From the NCBI RefSeq assembly GCF_001514215.1, contig NZ_KQ948878.1, positions 1-64,000 of the forward strand: a DNA stretch of 64,000 nucleotides. The letters are read 5' to 3'. Made by a program: the position numbers and the translations under genes. This document shows positions 51,929 through 60,903 of this stretch, piece by piece (position 1 is the stretch's first letter; every line of letters starts with the position of its first letter). This DNA is from Streptomyces bungoensis. GTDB taxonomy: Bacteria > Actinomycetota > Actinomycetes > Streptomycetales > Streptomycetaceae. Under the pieces are notes generated by a model. The model searched no databases. It worked only from the letters and a program-made list of their open reading frames with translations, and had not been told where the DNA came from.

Positions 51929-53002
51929 ATGACGGTGAACCGTGTCGGCCTGGTCGTGCACGAGGGACGGGCGGAGGCCGTGGCCGCCGCCGACACCGTG
52001 CGCGCCTGGTGCGCCGAGCACGCGGTCGGATGCGCCGACATCGACGTGTGGCAGGAGGGGGCGCGGCGCAGCGCCCGGGAGGAGATCGACGCGGCGGGCG
52101 GCCCCGACCTCATCGTCACCCTGGGCGGCGACGGGACGTTCCTGCGCGGGGCCCGGCTGGCCGCCGAGAACGACGCCCTGGTGCTGGGCGTCGACCTCGG
52201 CCGGCTGGGCTTCCTGACGGAGGTGCCGGCCCCGTCGGTGCGCGCGGCCCTGGACGCCGTACGGGAGGAGCGGATCACCGTCGAGAGCCGGATGCTGCTC
52301 ACCCTGCGGGCGTCCTGCCGGCTGGAGGTGCCCCCGCACATGGAGGCGCTGCTGCACTACAGCCATGAGCCGACGCTGCCCCCGCCCCGGGTGCGCGTGG
52401 AGTGCGAGACCGGTGACGACTGGGGGGTCGCCCTGAACGTCGTCGCGCTGAACGACGTGGTCGTGGAGAAGCTGGCCCGGGACCGCCAGGTGTCGGTCGG
52501 CGTCTACCTGGCCGGCCGGCTCCTCGCGTCGTACTCCGCCGACGCGCTGCTGGTGGCCACGCCCACGGGCTCGACCGCGTACAGCTTCGCCGCCGGCGGT
52601 CCGGTCGTCTCGCCGCGCGCGGAGGGCCTGGTGTTCACGCCGGTGGCCCCGCACATGGCCTTCGACCGCTCGGTCGTGGCCGCTCCGGACGAGCCGATCG
52701 CGCTGCGGGTGCTCGAACGGTCGGGGCAGGCCGCCGTCAGCATCGACGGCCAGGTGCGGGGCGTCCTCGACCCGGGCGACTGGATCGGCGTGTACGCCGC
52801 TCCGCGCCGGCTCAGGGCGGTGCGGCTGGGCCCCACGGACTTCTACGGCCGCCTGCGCGAACGCATGAACCTCACCGACGCGCCGGCCGCGGTCGCCGAC
52901 GGCACCGCCGCTCCCCTGTGGCCGGTGAGGTCTCCCCCGCCCGGCGACCTCGCCCACCTCGCGCTGCCCCCGGCTCCCGACGAGGCCCCTCCCCCGTTCT
53001 GA
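51929..53002 (+). CDS. nadK: NAD kinase
   Basis: 357-residue cytoplasmic kinase making NADP from NAD. The GGDG motif is at 66-69 (TLGGDGTFLRGARL), followed by GVDLGRLGFLTE, NDVVVEK and the ATPTGSTAYSFAAGGP loop, all intact. The C-terminal 45 residues are a Pro-rich extension beyond the usual core. An insertion (PPHMEALLHYSHEPTLPPP) in the middle is not in the main Streptomyces NAD kinase, so this is probably the second paralogue. ATG 51929 starts the fold. Confidence 0.93.
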   Translation: MTVNRVGLVVHEGRAEAVAAADTVRAWCAEHAVGCADIDVWQEGARRSAREEIDAAGGPDLIVTLGGDGTFLRGARLAAENDALVLGVDLGRLGFLTEVPAPSVRAALDAVREERITVESRMLLTLRASCRLEVPPHMEALLHYSHEPTLPPPRVRVECETGDDWGVALNVVALNDVVVEKLARDRQVSVGVYLAGRLLASYSADALLVATPTGSTAYSFAAGGPVVSPRAEGLVFTPVAPHMAFDRSVVAAPDEPIALRVLERSGQAAVSIDGQVRGVLDPGDWIGVYAAPRRLRAVRLGPTDFYGRLRERMNLTDAPAAVADGTAAPLWPVRSPPPGDLAHLALPPAPDEAPPPF

Positions 53003-53098
53003 GCCCGATCCGGCGGGCGTCCCGGGACGGGGATGCAACCATTCGCCATACCCGCATGTCTCACCCCATAAGAGCATGGCGCGACCAAGGGGGTCATC

Positions 53099-53677
53099 AT
53101 GCGACGAACATGGGCGATCGGGGCGGCGTTGCTGCTGGCGGGCGGCGCGGCGGGTGCGACGGCGACGGCGGCGCAGGCCGCTCCGGCGGCCGCCGTCCGG
53201 GCCACCGCCTGCCCGACCGGCTGGGGCAGCGGCGCCAAGGGCGGACCGTCCACCGGGACCCAACCGCTGACGGACGTCAGGGCCGGTCGGCACGACTGCT
53301 ACGACCGGCTGGTGTTCGACGTGCCCGGCGGCGGCCGGTCCGTCGGCTTCTCCGTCCGGTACGTCGACCGGCTCCGGGCGATCGCCACCGGCCGTCCGAT
53401 TCCGGTCGGCGGCGGTGCCGTACTGGAGATACGGGTGGGCGCTCCGAGTTACGACCCGGGCAGCGGCGCGCCGACGTACCCCGGCCGGGTGGGCCGCGCT
53501 CTCCCGGGCGTGGACGTGCGCGGGTACCGCACCTTCCGGGACACGCGGTTCGCCGGCAGCTTCGAGGGCGAGACGCAGGTGGGGCTGGGGGTCCGCGCCC
53601 GGCTGCCGTTCCGGGTGGTCCAGGTGCCCGGCCGGGTGGTGGTGGACGTGGCCCACGACTGGACCGGCAGCCGCTGA
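53099..53677 (+). CDS. secreted AMIN-like domain protein
   Basis: 192-residue exported protein. Signal peptide MRRTWAIGAALLLAGGAAGA, cleaved near AQAAP, then a beta-sandwich-like domain with conserved CPTGWGSGAKG, CYDRLVFDVPG and a terminal RVVVDVAHDW strand; this pattern matches the AMIN-like domain of actinobacterial secreted proteins, possibly wall-binding. Two Cys may pair. ATG 53099 follows AAGGGGG. Confidence 0.78.
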   Translation: MRRTWAIGAALLLAGGAAGATATAAQAAPAAAVRATACPTGWGSGAKGGPSTGTQPLTDVRAGRHDCYDRLVFDVPGGGRSVGFSVRYVDRLRAIATGRPIPVGGGAVLEIRVGAPSYDPGSGAPTYPGRVGRALPGVDVRGYRTFRDTRFAGSFEGETQVGLGVRARLPFRVVQVPGRVVVDVAHDWTGSR

Positions 53678-53692
53678 CCGGGCGGCGGCGTC

Positions 53693-53920
53693 CTACTCCC
53701 CGTGACGGGTGGCGCCGAAGTGGCTCTCGTGCGACCAGACGTGGCGGCAGGAGGGGCACTGCAGGTGCAGCAGGCTGCCGGTGTTGGAGAGCAGGTAGCG
53801 CCAGTGGGCGTGGCAGGCTCTCCCCTCCTGGCACGTGGTGCACCTGCGGTGGTCGGCGCAGTTGGGGCAGGGCACCCAGGCGCGGCGCCCGATGTCGGCC
53901 TGCGGGTCAAGAGGCAGCAC
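53693..53920 (-). CDS. small zinc-ribbon-like protein
   Basis: 75 residues with four metal-binding pairs: CPNCADHRRC, CTTCQEGRACH and CPSCRHVWSHESH. The Cys/His density suggests one or two structural zinc ions. Function unknown; the family seems widespread in Streptomyces. Its start overlaps the end of the next upstream gene by 14 bases, so the two are co-transcribed. Confidence 0.75.
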   Translation of the reverse strand: MLPLDPQADIGRRAWVPCPNCADHRRCTTCQEGRACHAHWRYLLSNTGSLLHLQCPSCRHVWSHESHFGATRHGE

Positions 53921-54158
53921 GGCCGCCCCCGGGTCCGGGCAGCACCCCGGCCGCGACGAGCTCGTCGTACAGGCGTTGCTGCTCCGCGTCGAGGCCGGAG
54001 TACAGCAGGGCGTAGGCCTCCTCCTCGCCGCGCAGCGCCGCGACCGGGTCCCAGCCGGGGCCCAGCGCGGCCATGGTGTGGGTGCGCCGGAGCATCTCGT
54101 GGGAGGTCAGGTCGACCGTGAAGGGGAACGGCTCGGGGGCGGGGCCGGAGGAGGACAT
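53907..54158 (-). CDS. small conserved helical protein (DUF6400-like)
   Basis: 83 residues, helical and acidic (PFTVDLTSHEMLRRTHTMAALG, EEEAYALLYSGLDAEQQRLYDEL). No catalytic motif. ATG 54158 is preceded by GGAGGAGGAC overlapping site sequence and is the only well-placed start. It forms an overlapping pair with the zinc-ribbon gene. Confidence 0.7.
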   Translation of the reverse strand: MSSSGPAPEPFPFTVDLTSHEMLRRTHTMAALGPGWDPVAALRGEEEAYALLYSGLDAEQQRLYDELVAAGVLPGPGGGRAAS

Positions 54159-54250
54159 GCTTCGAACGTAAGGACGTCCCGGAGGCCGCGGCAAGGGCAG
54201 GTGGGGGAAGTCACAGCAGGTCAGCGCGGGCCGGGGCGGTGGCCGGGCGG

Positions 54251-54988
54251 TCACTTCAGGATGTTGACGGCCCGCGCGACGACGAGGACGACGGTCACCA
54301 GGGACACCGAGGACTGCACCATCATCAGCATCTTGGCCCACCGCGACAGGGGCATCACATCGGTCGGGCTGAAGGCGGTGGAGTTGGTGAACGACAGGTA
54401 CAGGTAGTCCAGGAACGCCGGTTCCCAGTCCGTCGGGGCGAGCTCCGGGCTCTGCATCTGCACGAAGAGGAAGTCGGCGAACTGCTGCCGGCCGAGGACC
54501 CGGTTCATCGGGCCGCCGCGGTCCAGCTCCCAGTACCACAGGGCGAACACGATGACGTTGGTCAGCCAGATGCCGCCGCCGGTCACCAGCAGCGGTACGG
54601 CGTCCGTCCCGGCGCGGCCGCGCGCCAGGTCCGTCACGAGCCGGACCGCCGCCCAGCCGTTGGCCAGGCTGATGACGGCGGTCAGGACCAGTCCCAGCCA
54701 GCGCAGCGGGCGGGTGCGCGGCTCGACGCGCCGGGGGTTGGCGGCGATCAGCCCGGCCAGCAGCAGCAGTTCCAGGAACGGCAGCGCCCAGTACGGCGGG
54801 AGCGCGAGCCGGTGCGGCAGCATCAGCTGGAGGGCCACGGCGGCCAGGATCACGGCGGTCACCGCCCAGCGCGGCTCACCGCGGGTGGCGCGCCGCCAGG
54901 CGGGGGCCAGCTCGCGTTCGCGGTCCTCCACCAGCCGCTCGATGCGGGCCAGGCGGCCGCGGGCGTCGTCGTCGCTGTCGTCGGTCAT
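54251..54988 (-). CDS. membrane protein with ion-channel-like C-terminus (DUF1345-like)
   Basis: 245 residues: an acidic/basic N-terminal helix, then about five TM segments. The C-terminal YLYLSFTNSTAFSPTDVMPLSRWAKMLMM region resembles the pore and inner helix of two-TM potassium channels, as in DUF1345 proteins, but the canonical TVGYG filter is absent, so conduction is uncertain. ATG 54988 starts MTDDSDDDARG. Probably transcribed separately from the dehydratase upstream (47 bases). Confidence 0.75.
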   Translation of the reverse strand: MTDDSDDDARGRLARIERLVEDRERELAPAWRRATRGEPRWAVTAVILAAVALQLMLPHRLALPPYWALPFLELLLLAGLIAANPRRVEPRTRPLRWLGLVLTAVISLANGWAAVRLVTDLARGRAGTDAVPLLVTGGGIWLTNVIVFALWYWELDRGGPMNRVLGRQQFADFLFVQMQSPELAPTDWEPAFLDYLYLSFTNSTAFSPTDVMPLSRWAKMLMMVQSSVSLVTVVLVVARAVNILK

Positions 54989-55035
54989 GGCGAGGATTGT
55001 CCCGGGCCGGATCACCGGGTGGGGTGCCGGGTGGG

Positions 55036-56004
55036 TCAGCGGCCGAGGAGCGCGGCGAACCGCTCGCTGTCGATGTTGCCGCCCGAGGCGATCACGCCGA
55101 TGCGCCGCGGCGGGTTGTCGATCCGTCCGGCCATGAGGGCGGCCAGGGCGCTGGCGCCGCTCGGCTCCAGGACGATCTTCAGACGCTCGAAGGCGAACCG
55201 CATGGCGTCGACGATCTCGTCGTCGCCGACCAGGGCCACGGCGTCGACCAGGCGCTGGTTCACGGGGAAGGTGAGCGCGCCCGGGGTGTCGAGTGCCTGG
55301 CCGTCCGCGATGGTCCGGGGCACCGGGATGGTGACGCGTTCGCCCTGTTCGAGGGAGCGCTTGGTGTCGTCGCCCGCCTCGGGTTCGACGCCGATCACCC
55401 TGATGCGGGGGCACAGTGCCGTGGCGGCGGTGGCGCTGCCGGCGATGAGCCCGCCTCCGCCGACGGGGACGAGGAGGGCGTCGAGGTCCCCGGTGTCCTC
55501 CAGGAGTTCCAGGGCGGCGGTGCCCTGCCCGGCGATGACGTGGGGATGGTCGTAGGGCGGGATCAGGGCCAGCCCGCGGTCCTCGGCAAGGGCCTCGCCG
55601 AGCGCGGTGCGGTCCTCGGTGTAGCGGTCGTAGGTCACGATCTCCGCCCCGTACCCGGCGGTCGCCTCCCGCTTGGAGCGGGGGGCGTCCTCGGGCATCA
55701 GGATGACGGCGCTGGTGCCGAGTTCGCGGGCGGCGAGGGCGGTGGCCTGGGCGTGGTTGCCGGAGGAGTAGGCGGCGACACCCTTGGCGAGCTGTGCGGG
55801 GGTGAGCTGGGCGGCCGCGTTGTAGGCGCCGCGGAACTTGAAGGCGCCGACCCGCTGGAAGTTCTCGCACTTGACGAACACCTCTGCGCCGACGAGGGAG
55901 TCGAGGGTGCGGGAGGTGAGGACGGGGGTGCGGTGGGCGATGCCCGCGAGGCGTGCGGCGGCCGCACGGACGTCGTCGAACGATACGGGGGAAGCGGCGG
56001 CCAT
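55036..56004 (-). CDS. PLP-dependent serine/threonine-type dehydratase
   Basis: 322-residue fold-type II PLP enzyme. PLP Lys56 is in AFKFRGAYNA; the substrate loop SSGNHAQ and phosphate cup PVGGGGLIAG are intact, and there is no C-terminal ACT regulatory domain. The group includes catabolic threonine/serine dehydratases, serine racemase and hydroxyaspartate dehydratases, which cannot be separated by eye. Context (an alanine-racemase-fold aldolase/dehydratase and a YheO-like regulator in one operon) favours a hydroxy-amino-acid such as hydroxyaspartate, serine or threonine. Ends an operon started at 57953. Confidence 0.85.
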   Translation of the reverse strand: MAAASPVSFDDVRAAAARLAGIAHRTPVLTSRTLDSLVGAEVFVKCENFQRVGAFKFRGAYNAAAQLTPAQLAKGVAAYSSGNHAQATALAARELGTSAVILMPEDAPRSKREATAGYGAEIVTYDRYTEDRTALGEALAEDRGLALIPPYDHPHVIAGQGTAALELLEDTGDLDALLVPVGGGGLIAGSATAATALCPRIRVIGVEPEAGDDTKRSLEQGERVTIPVPRTIADGQALDTPGALTFPVNQRLVDAVALVGDDEIVDAMRFAFERLKIVLEPSGASALAALMAGRIDNPPRRIGVIASGGNIDSERFAALLGR

Positions 56005-56067
56005 GGTGTGTCCTCGGAGTCATGGGAGGCGGGGTGGTGGGAGCGGGGTGCCGGCCGGGGCGGCTGG

Positions 56068-57270
56068 TCACCAGCCGGTGACGCGCGGCCAGTAGGCCTG
56101 GATCTCCGGTGCGCGTGCGGTGGTGCGGGTGCCGTCGACGACGTGGTAGCCGTGGTGCTGGGCGGCGGTGGCGCAGGCGTGGTTGGGCAGGACGCGCAGG
56201 CGGGTGCCGACGGGCAGGTCGGGCAGCGGCGCGCCGTCGCGTGCGGTGAGGGTGCCGTGCTCCTGGCTGGCGCCGGTCATCACCAGGCCCGGGATCGGCC
56301 GGCCGGTCAGATCGGTGACCAGGCCGTAGCCCTGGTCCTGGGGCTGGGCGGACGTGCCGCGGTCCCGGGACAGGGCCATCCAGCCGCCGTCGGTGATGAT
56401 CCAGCCGTACTCGGGGCGGTGCCCGATGACGGTGACGGTGACCGACAGCGCCAGGTCGTCGAGGTCGCAGACGCCGAGCCCGGCCATGACGAGGTCGAAG
56501 AACAGGTAGTTCCCGGCGCGCAGTTCGGTGACGCCGGTGAGGTCCTCGGCCGCGTGGGCGGTGGGTGTGGAGCCGACGCTGACGACGTTCACGGGCAGGC
56601 CGGCGCGGCGCAGCCGGCCGGCGGCGGCGACGGCGCTGTCACGTTCGTTCTCCGCCGCCAGGCGCCGTTCCCCGGCGGTGTAAGCGAAGTAGGACTCGCC
56701 CGCGTGGGTCAGCACGCCGTCGAGGCAGCCGGCGTCGTGCAGCACGCGGGCGACGACGGGCAGTTCGGGCGCGCCGGGCGTCAGGCCGCCGCGGTGGCCG
56801 TCGCAGTCGATCTCGATCAGGGCGGGTACGGCGATGCCCGCCTCCCGCGCGGCCTCGGCGACGAAGGCCGCCTGCGCGGGGCTGTCGAGCAGGACGCGCA
56901 GGGTGACACCGCGGCGCAGCAGGGCGATCACGCGGGGCAGTTTGTGGCGGGCGATGCCGACGGCGTAGGTGATGTCGCTGTGGCCGCCGTCGGCGAACGC
57001 CTCGGCCTCGGCGAGGGTGGAGACGGTGACGGGGCCCGGGCCGGCGGCGTCGTGCAGGAGCGCGGCGACGGGGAGGCTCTTGGCCGTCTTGACGTGCGGG
57101 CGCAGGGTGACGCCGAGCCGGTCCGCACGCCGGGCGAGGCGCTCGGCGTTGCGCAGCACCTTGGCGACGTCGACGACGGCGAACGGGGTGTCGGGGTCGG
57201 CCAGCGTGGCGGCGGCCGCTTCGGCGGCGGCCGGGCGGCCGGGAGCGGTGCCCGGTCCTGCGGTGCTCAT
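56068..57270 (-). CDS. D-threonine aldolase / D-hydroxyaspartate-type PLP enzyme (DSD family)
   Basis: 400-residue fold-type III enzyme with an alanine-racemase-like barrel. PLP Lys61 sits in RPHVKTAKS; the C-terminal domain has the Zn/metal site PNHACATAAQH. The family holds D-threonine aldolase, D-serine dehydratase and D-threo-3-hydroxyaspartate dehydratase or beta-hydroxyaspartate aldolase. All act on beta-hydroxy amino acids and give glycine, an aldehyde or a keto acid. ATG 57270 is 11 bases after the regulator's stop. The exact reaction cannot be called. Confidence 0.85.
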   Translation of the reverse strand: MSTAGPGTAPGRPAAAEAAAATLADPDTPFAVVDVAKVLRNAERLARRADRLGVTLRPHVKTAKSLPVAALLHDAAGPGPVTVSTLAEAEAFADGGHSDITYAVGIARHKLPRVIALLRRGVTLRVLLDSPAQAAFVAEAAREAGIAVPALIEIDCDGHRGGLTPGAPELPVVARVLHDAGCLDGVLTHAGESYFAYTAGERRLAAENERDSAVAAAGRLRRAGLPVNVVSVGSTPTAHAAEDLTGVTELRAGNYLFFDLVMAGLGVCDLDDLALSVTVTVIGHRPEYGWIITDGGWMALSRDRGTSAQPQDQGYGLVTDLTGRPIPGLVMTGASQEHGTLTARDGAPLPDLPVGTRLRVLPNHACATAAQHHGYHVVDGTRTTARAPEIQAYWPRVTGW

Positions 57271-57281
57271 GAAGCGGTCCT

Positions 57282-57953
57282 TCACTTGGTGTAGTTGTAG
57301 ACGGTCGCGCGGGAGACGCCGAGGAGGTCCGCGATGGTCTGCGCGGCGTCGCGCGAGTCGAAGTAGCCGTCCCGGTGCAGCTGCCGTACGAGTTCCCTCT
57401 TGCCGTCGCGGCCGAGGGACCGCGGGGTGCCCCCGCGCTCCGCGGCGCCCGCCTCGACCGCCTCGCGCAGTGCGCGGGCGTTGCGGTGACGCAGGCTTTC
57501 CAAGGGCTCGTCGGGGTGGCCGGTGTCGGTGGCGACGAGCTGGGACAGGGCGAGCGTGACCGGGGAGAGCACGGAGACGTCGAGGTTCAGGCAGAGGGCC
57601 GCGATGTAGTCCCCGGCGCTGTTCCTGATGCCGATCGACGTGCTCTTGGCCGGGCGGCCGTCGGGGAAGCGGTTGGGGTAGTTCTGGACGACGCTCGGGT
57701 ACCGGGGGTCGGCGATGCGGGCCAGGCCCAGCTCGGTCGCGGAGTCCCCCACCCGGCGGCCGGAGAGGTTGTTCTCGATCGCGCGGACCGCCTGCCGGGG
57801 GTCGCGCAGGTCGTGCAGCACGACCTCGCACAGGCCCGGGAACATGCGCCCGAGGGCGACGGCGACCTTCTCCAGCTCGCGGACGAGGTGCTCGTCGGCG
57901 TCGGTGTGGGCCGCGGCCGTACGGCTGCCGGCATCCGGCTCCGCGCTGTCCAT
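57282..57953 (-). CDS. YheO/DauR-like PAS-HTH transcriptional regulator
   Basis: 223-residue regulator. The N-terminal YheO-like PAS domain (about 30-140, GLCEVVLHDLRDPRQAVRAIENN, STSIGIRNSAGDYIAALCLNLDVS) should sense a small ligand; the C-terminal helix-turn-helix (DAAQTIADLLGVSRATVYNY) binds DNA. DauR of Pseudomonas aeruginosa, which controls D-arginine catabolism, has the same layout. ATG 57953 was chosen because GGGGGAGG lies five bases upstream. First gene of the operon with the two PLP enzymes, whose substrate is its likely effector. Confidence 0.85.
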   Translation of the reverse strand: MDSAEPDAGSRTAAAHTDADEHLVRELEKVAVALGRMFPGLCEVVLHDLRDPRQAVRAIENNLSGRRVGDSATELGLARIADPRYPSVVQNYPNRFPDGRPAKSTSIGIRNSAGDYIAALCLNLDVSVLSPVTLALSQLVATDTGHPDEPLESLRHRNARALREAVEAGAAERGGTPRSLGRDGKRELVRQLHRDGYFDSRDAAQTIADLLGVSRATVYNYTK

Positions 57954-58346
57954 GAAGGCCTCCCCCACTGTCGCGCCCGCGATCCGCGGGGTCGACAGAA
58001 AATCCAGTTCTGGACAGCGAGTCTAGGTGAGGGTGGGTGACCCGTCCAGCCCTTCCCGCCCCGCCCCTCCGGAGCGACGCCGGTCGGGGGGCGGGCCGGG
58101 GGCGGGCGTCAGCCGTGCGCCTCAGCCCAGAAGTTGGAGTGGTCGACCCGTGTAGTCGATGCGGCCGTCGCCGGCACCGGTGCGCACCAACCGGCCGCCC
58201 ATTCCAGTCGTTCGTCTGCCCCTGACGGCCGACCGGTGTGGCCGGAACGCGCCGCTCCGCCCGCTCCCGGCCGGTGGGCCTGTGCGGTGGGCCCGGACTG
58301 CGTGGCACTATCGTTGCGCCCTCGAGCACCGGGTAGGAGAAGGGAC
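57954..58346. promoter_or_regulatory. divergent region between YheO-like regulator and prenyltransferase
   Basis: 393 bases with no convincing gene. A TCCAG-TT-CTGGA inverted repeat at 58003-58014, flanked by GACAG on both sides, lies about 50 bases upstream of the regulator and may be its autoregulatory site. A CACTATCGT sequence about 40 bases before 58347 is a possible -10 box for the prenyltransferase. Confidence 0.4.
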
Positions 58347-59129
58347 ATGGGCGTGGCGATGAAGGCCTTGCGCGCGGCGCTGGAAGCGGTCTACGTACGG
58401 CGTCTGAACCGCAAGCTGGAGGGCCTGCCCCGGCCACGGCACGTGGCGATCATGCTGGACGGGAACCGTCGCTGGGCGCGGGGTGCGGGTCATCAGGACG
58501 TCCGGGAGGGCTACCGCGTCGGCGGTGCCAAGGTCACGGACTTCCTGCACTGGTGCACCGACGCCGGTATCAAGCACGTGACGCTGTGGATGCTCTCCGA
58601 CGACAACCTGCACCGTCCGGCCCATGAACTCGGCCCGCTGCTCGACATAATCGAGGAGACGGTGCGGCGGATCTGCGCGCCCGGTGAACCGTGGCAGATC
58701 GAGATCATCGGCGCACTGGACCTGCTGCCCGGGAACACGGCGCGCGTCCTGAAGGAGGCCGCCGCCACCACGACCGGCCGCGGCGGTCTCAAGGTCGACG
58801 TCGCCGTCGGCTACGGCGGCCGCCGCGAGATCGTCGACGCGGTCCGGGCGGCGTTCGACAAGCACATCAGCGCGGGCGGCGATCCCCGGGATCTGGCGGC
58901 GGACTTCGACCTGGAGCACATCACCGACAACCTGTACTCGCCGGCCGGGCACGACACCGACTTCATCATCCGCACCTCCGGTGAGCAGCGCCTGTCGGGC
59001 TTCCTGCTGTGGCAGTCCGCGTACGCGGAGGTGCACTTCGTGGACGTGCTGTGGCCGGCTTTCCGCCAGATCGACCTGCTGCGCGCCCTGCGCTCGTACG
59101 CCGACCGCGACCGCCGCTACGGCCGCTGA
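58347..59129 (+). CDS. uppS: cis-prenyltransferase (polyprenyl diphosphate synthase)
   Basis: 260-residue cytoplasmic enzyme adding isopentenyl units in cis to make the polyprenyl carrier lipid for wall synthesis. Signatures are the catalytic-Asp motif MLDGNRRWARG (Asp38) and the C-terminal RTSGEQRLSGFLLWQSAYAE with IPP-binding Arg/Ser, then EVHFVDVLWPAFRQ. Chain length (C30-C55) cannot be told from sequence. ATG 58347 follows GGAGAAGGGAC. Streptomyces usually have more than one such gene; whether this is the essential one is unknown. Confidence 0.92.
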   Translation: MGVAMKALRAALEAVYVRRLNRKLEGLPRPRHVAIMLDGNRRWARGAGHQDVREGYRVGGAKVTDFLHWCTDAGIKHVTLWMLSDDNLHRPAHELGPLLDIIEETVRRICAPGEPWQIEIIGALDLLPGNTARVLKEAAATTTGRGGLKVDVAVGYGGRREIVDAVRAAFDKHISAGGDPRDLAADFDLEHITDNLYSPAGHDTDFIIRTSGEQRLSGFLLWQSAYAEVHFVDVLWPAFRQIDLLRALRSYADRDRRYGR

Positions 59130-59151
59130 CGGCCGGGACGGGCTGCGCGCC

Positions 59152-60669
59152 TCAGGAGCCGGCGGGCACCCACTCACGCACACCCTGGCCGTTCGTGCCG
59201 TACCAGTAGCGGGGCAGGCCCTTGGTGCCACTGGTACGGAACGGGCGGCCGTGGTCGTCGATGCGGACCGTGCCGGTGCGGCCCTGGGACGACCAGTCGA
59301 GTTCCAGGTACCAGGCGCAGTCGTAGGCCTCGGTCGTCGCGGTGACCAGCAGCACCTCCGGCTCCCCGGCGGAGACGCGGTAGGGGAACCGCACCGCCGG
59401 GAGGGGCTTCCCGCTGTCGTTGCCGGGGCGCGCGTGGGCGACGGGGCGGTCGACGTCCAGGTCCACGGAGAAGTCACGGGGGGTCAGACCACCGCCGCAG
59501 CCCTGGTCCATGGCGTACGCGGTACCGGTGACCGGGGCGCCGCGGCTGACGACACGGACCCGGAGGGCCGTGAGGACCACGGCCGTGGACGACTTCCCCT
59601 GAACCGAGATCTGCACGATCGTCTGCCGCCCGTGCACCGCCCCCTGCGTCGCCGCCCACACCCCGGCGTCCTGCTGCACCGGCGGTGGAGGCACCTGGGC
59701 CGGTGCCTTGTCGATCACGTAGTCGTGCCCGCAACCGTCCTGCCAGACCTGCGAGTCGGCAGTCCAGGTGAGCGGCACACCGGTCGGTACGGGGGTTTCC
59801 CCCTTCGTGTTCGCCGACGGTCCACCCGTTGCGCCGGGAGGTCCCGCAGCCCGTCTTCCCGCGGAGGGCGGGGCCGGCGAACGGCTGGGCGAGGGGCCGG
59901 CCGAAGTGGCCGAGGGGTGGTGTGACGTACCGCTCCCCGCCGTGGGGGACGGAACGGGGGCCTTGGCCGAGTCGCCGTGGGACCGGTCGGCCGACAGTGC
60001 CGACAGACCGCCCAGCGTCACCAGCAGCACGGTCGCCGCGGCGGCGCCGACGACGGTGCGCCGACGGCGGTACCAGGGCCGGCCGGTGGAGCGGGCCGCG
60101 GTGGAGCGGGCCGCGTCCCACGGGACCGTCGGCTCGAAACTGCCCGGCCCCGGAGCGCCGGATGCGGGGACTCCCGCGCCGTCTGCTTCCGCGTCATGTC
60201 CCGGCCGTGCACCGCTCGTTCCGCCCTCGTCCCCACCCGTGCCGTCCGCGCCGCCGTCCACGTCGCCCGCGCTGCCACCCGCGTTCCGTGCCGTCCGGCT
60301 GTCCCGGTCCGGATTCCGCTCGCCCCCTGCCGGTTCCAGCGCCCCCTTCGTGCTCGGCGGCTCCGCCGGTTCCCCCGCCCCTGTCGGTCTCGCCACTCCC
60401 TCCCCCGCCCTCGGCCGCTGTCGTGCCCTCACCGCGAGCAGCCACAAGCGGTGCAGGGCGAGCCGTTCCTCCGGTGTCGCGCCGCAGAAGACGGCCAGGC
60501 GCTCCACCGGGGCGTAGTCCTGCGGGACCGCCTCGCCCGCGCAGTAGCGGTGCAGCGTGGAGGTGTTCATGTCGAGGCGCCGCGCCAGAGAGCCGTAGCT
60601 CCGGTCCGCGCGGTCCTTCAGCCGGCGCAGCAGCGCCGCGAACTGCTCGACGTCGTTCCCGGTCGACAC
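59152..60669 (-). CDS. HTH protein with TM helix and extracellular domain
   Basis: 505 residues. An XRE-type helix-turn-helix (about 6-60, SYGSLARRLDMNTSTLHRYCAGEAVP) is followed by a disordered Gly/Glu-rich part (about 90-195), one TM helix (RRRRTVVGAAAATVLLVTLGGLSAL), a Ser/Pro linker and a C-terminal domain of about 185 residues with paired Cys (DGCGHDYVI, YDCAWYLELDW). DNA-binding inside and a folded domain outside imply direct membrane-to-DNA signalling. GTG 60669 was taken from the conserved N-terminus. Related proteins are common in Streptomyces and uncharacterised. Confidence 0.78.
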   Translation of the reverse strand: MSTGNDVEQFAALLRRLKDRADRSYGSLARRLDMNTSTLHRYCAGEAVPQDYAPVERLAVFCGATPEERLALHRLWLLAVRARQRPRAGEGVARPTGAGEPAEPPSTKGALEPAGGERNPDRDSRTARNAGGSAGDVDGGADGTGGDEGGTSGARPGHDAEADGAGVPASGAPGPGSFEPTVPWDAARSTAARSTGRPWYRRRRTVVGAAAATVLLVTLGGLSALSADRSHGDSAKAPVPSPTAGSGTSHHPSATSAGPSPSRSPAPPSAGRRAAGPPGATGGPSANTKGETPVPTGVPLTWTADSQVWQDGCGHDYVIDKAPAQVPPPPVQQDAGVWAATQGAVHGRQTIVQISVQGKSSTAVVLTALRVRVVSRGAPVTGTAYAMDQGCGGGLTPRDFSVDLDVDRPVAHARPGNDSGKPLPAVRFPYRVSAGEPEVLLVTATTEAYDCAWYLELDWSSQGRTGTVRIDDHGRPFRTSGTKGLPRYWYGTNGQGVREWVPAGS

Positions 60670-60903
60670 CGCTCCCCCGTCCTCCCACGTGTGCCCGTAT
60701 CCGGTATCCCGGTATCCCAGGCGGCCCATATACCTGCACGTCAGATGGGCTGGGATGGTTCCACCACCGCCGGACGGGCATCCGGCGTTGCGCCGGCCCG
60801 CCCTGACCGCCGATGCTCTGGGTGTCGCACCGACCAGGGCCGCACCGACCAGCCGGCGGCGGGCGACAGACGACACCCATGCACTCATCCACGGGGGACA
60901 CCC

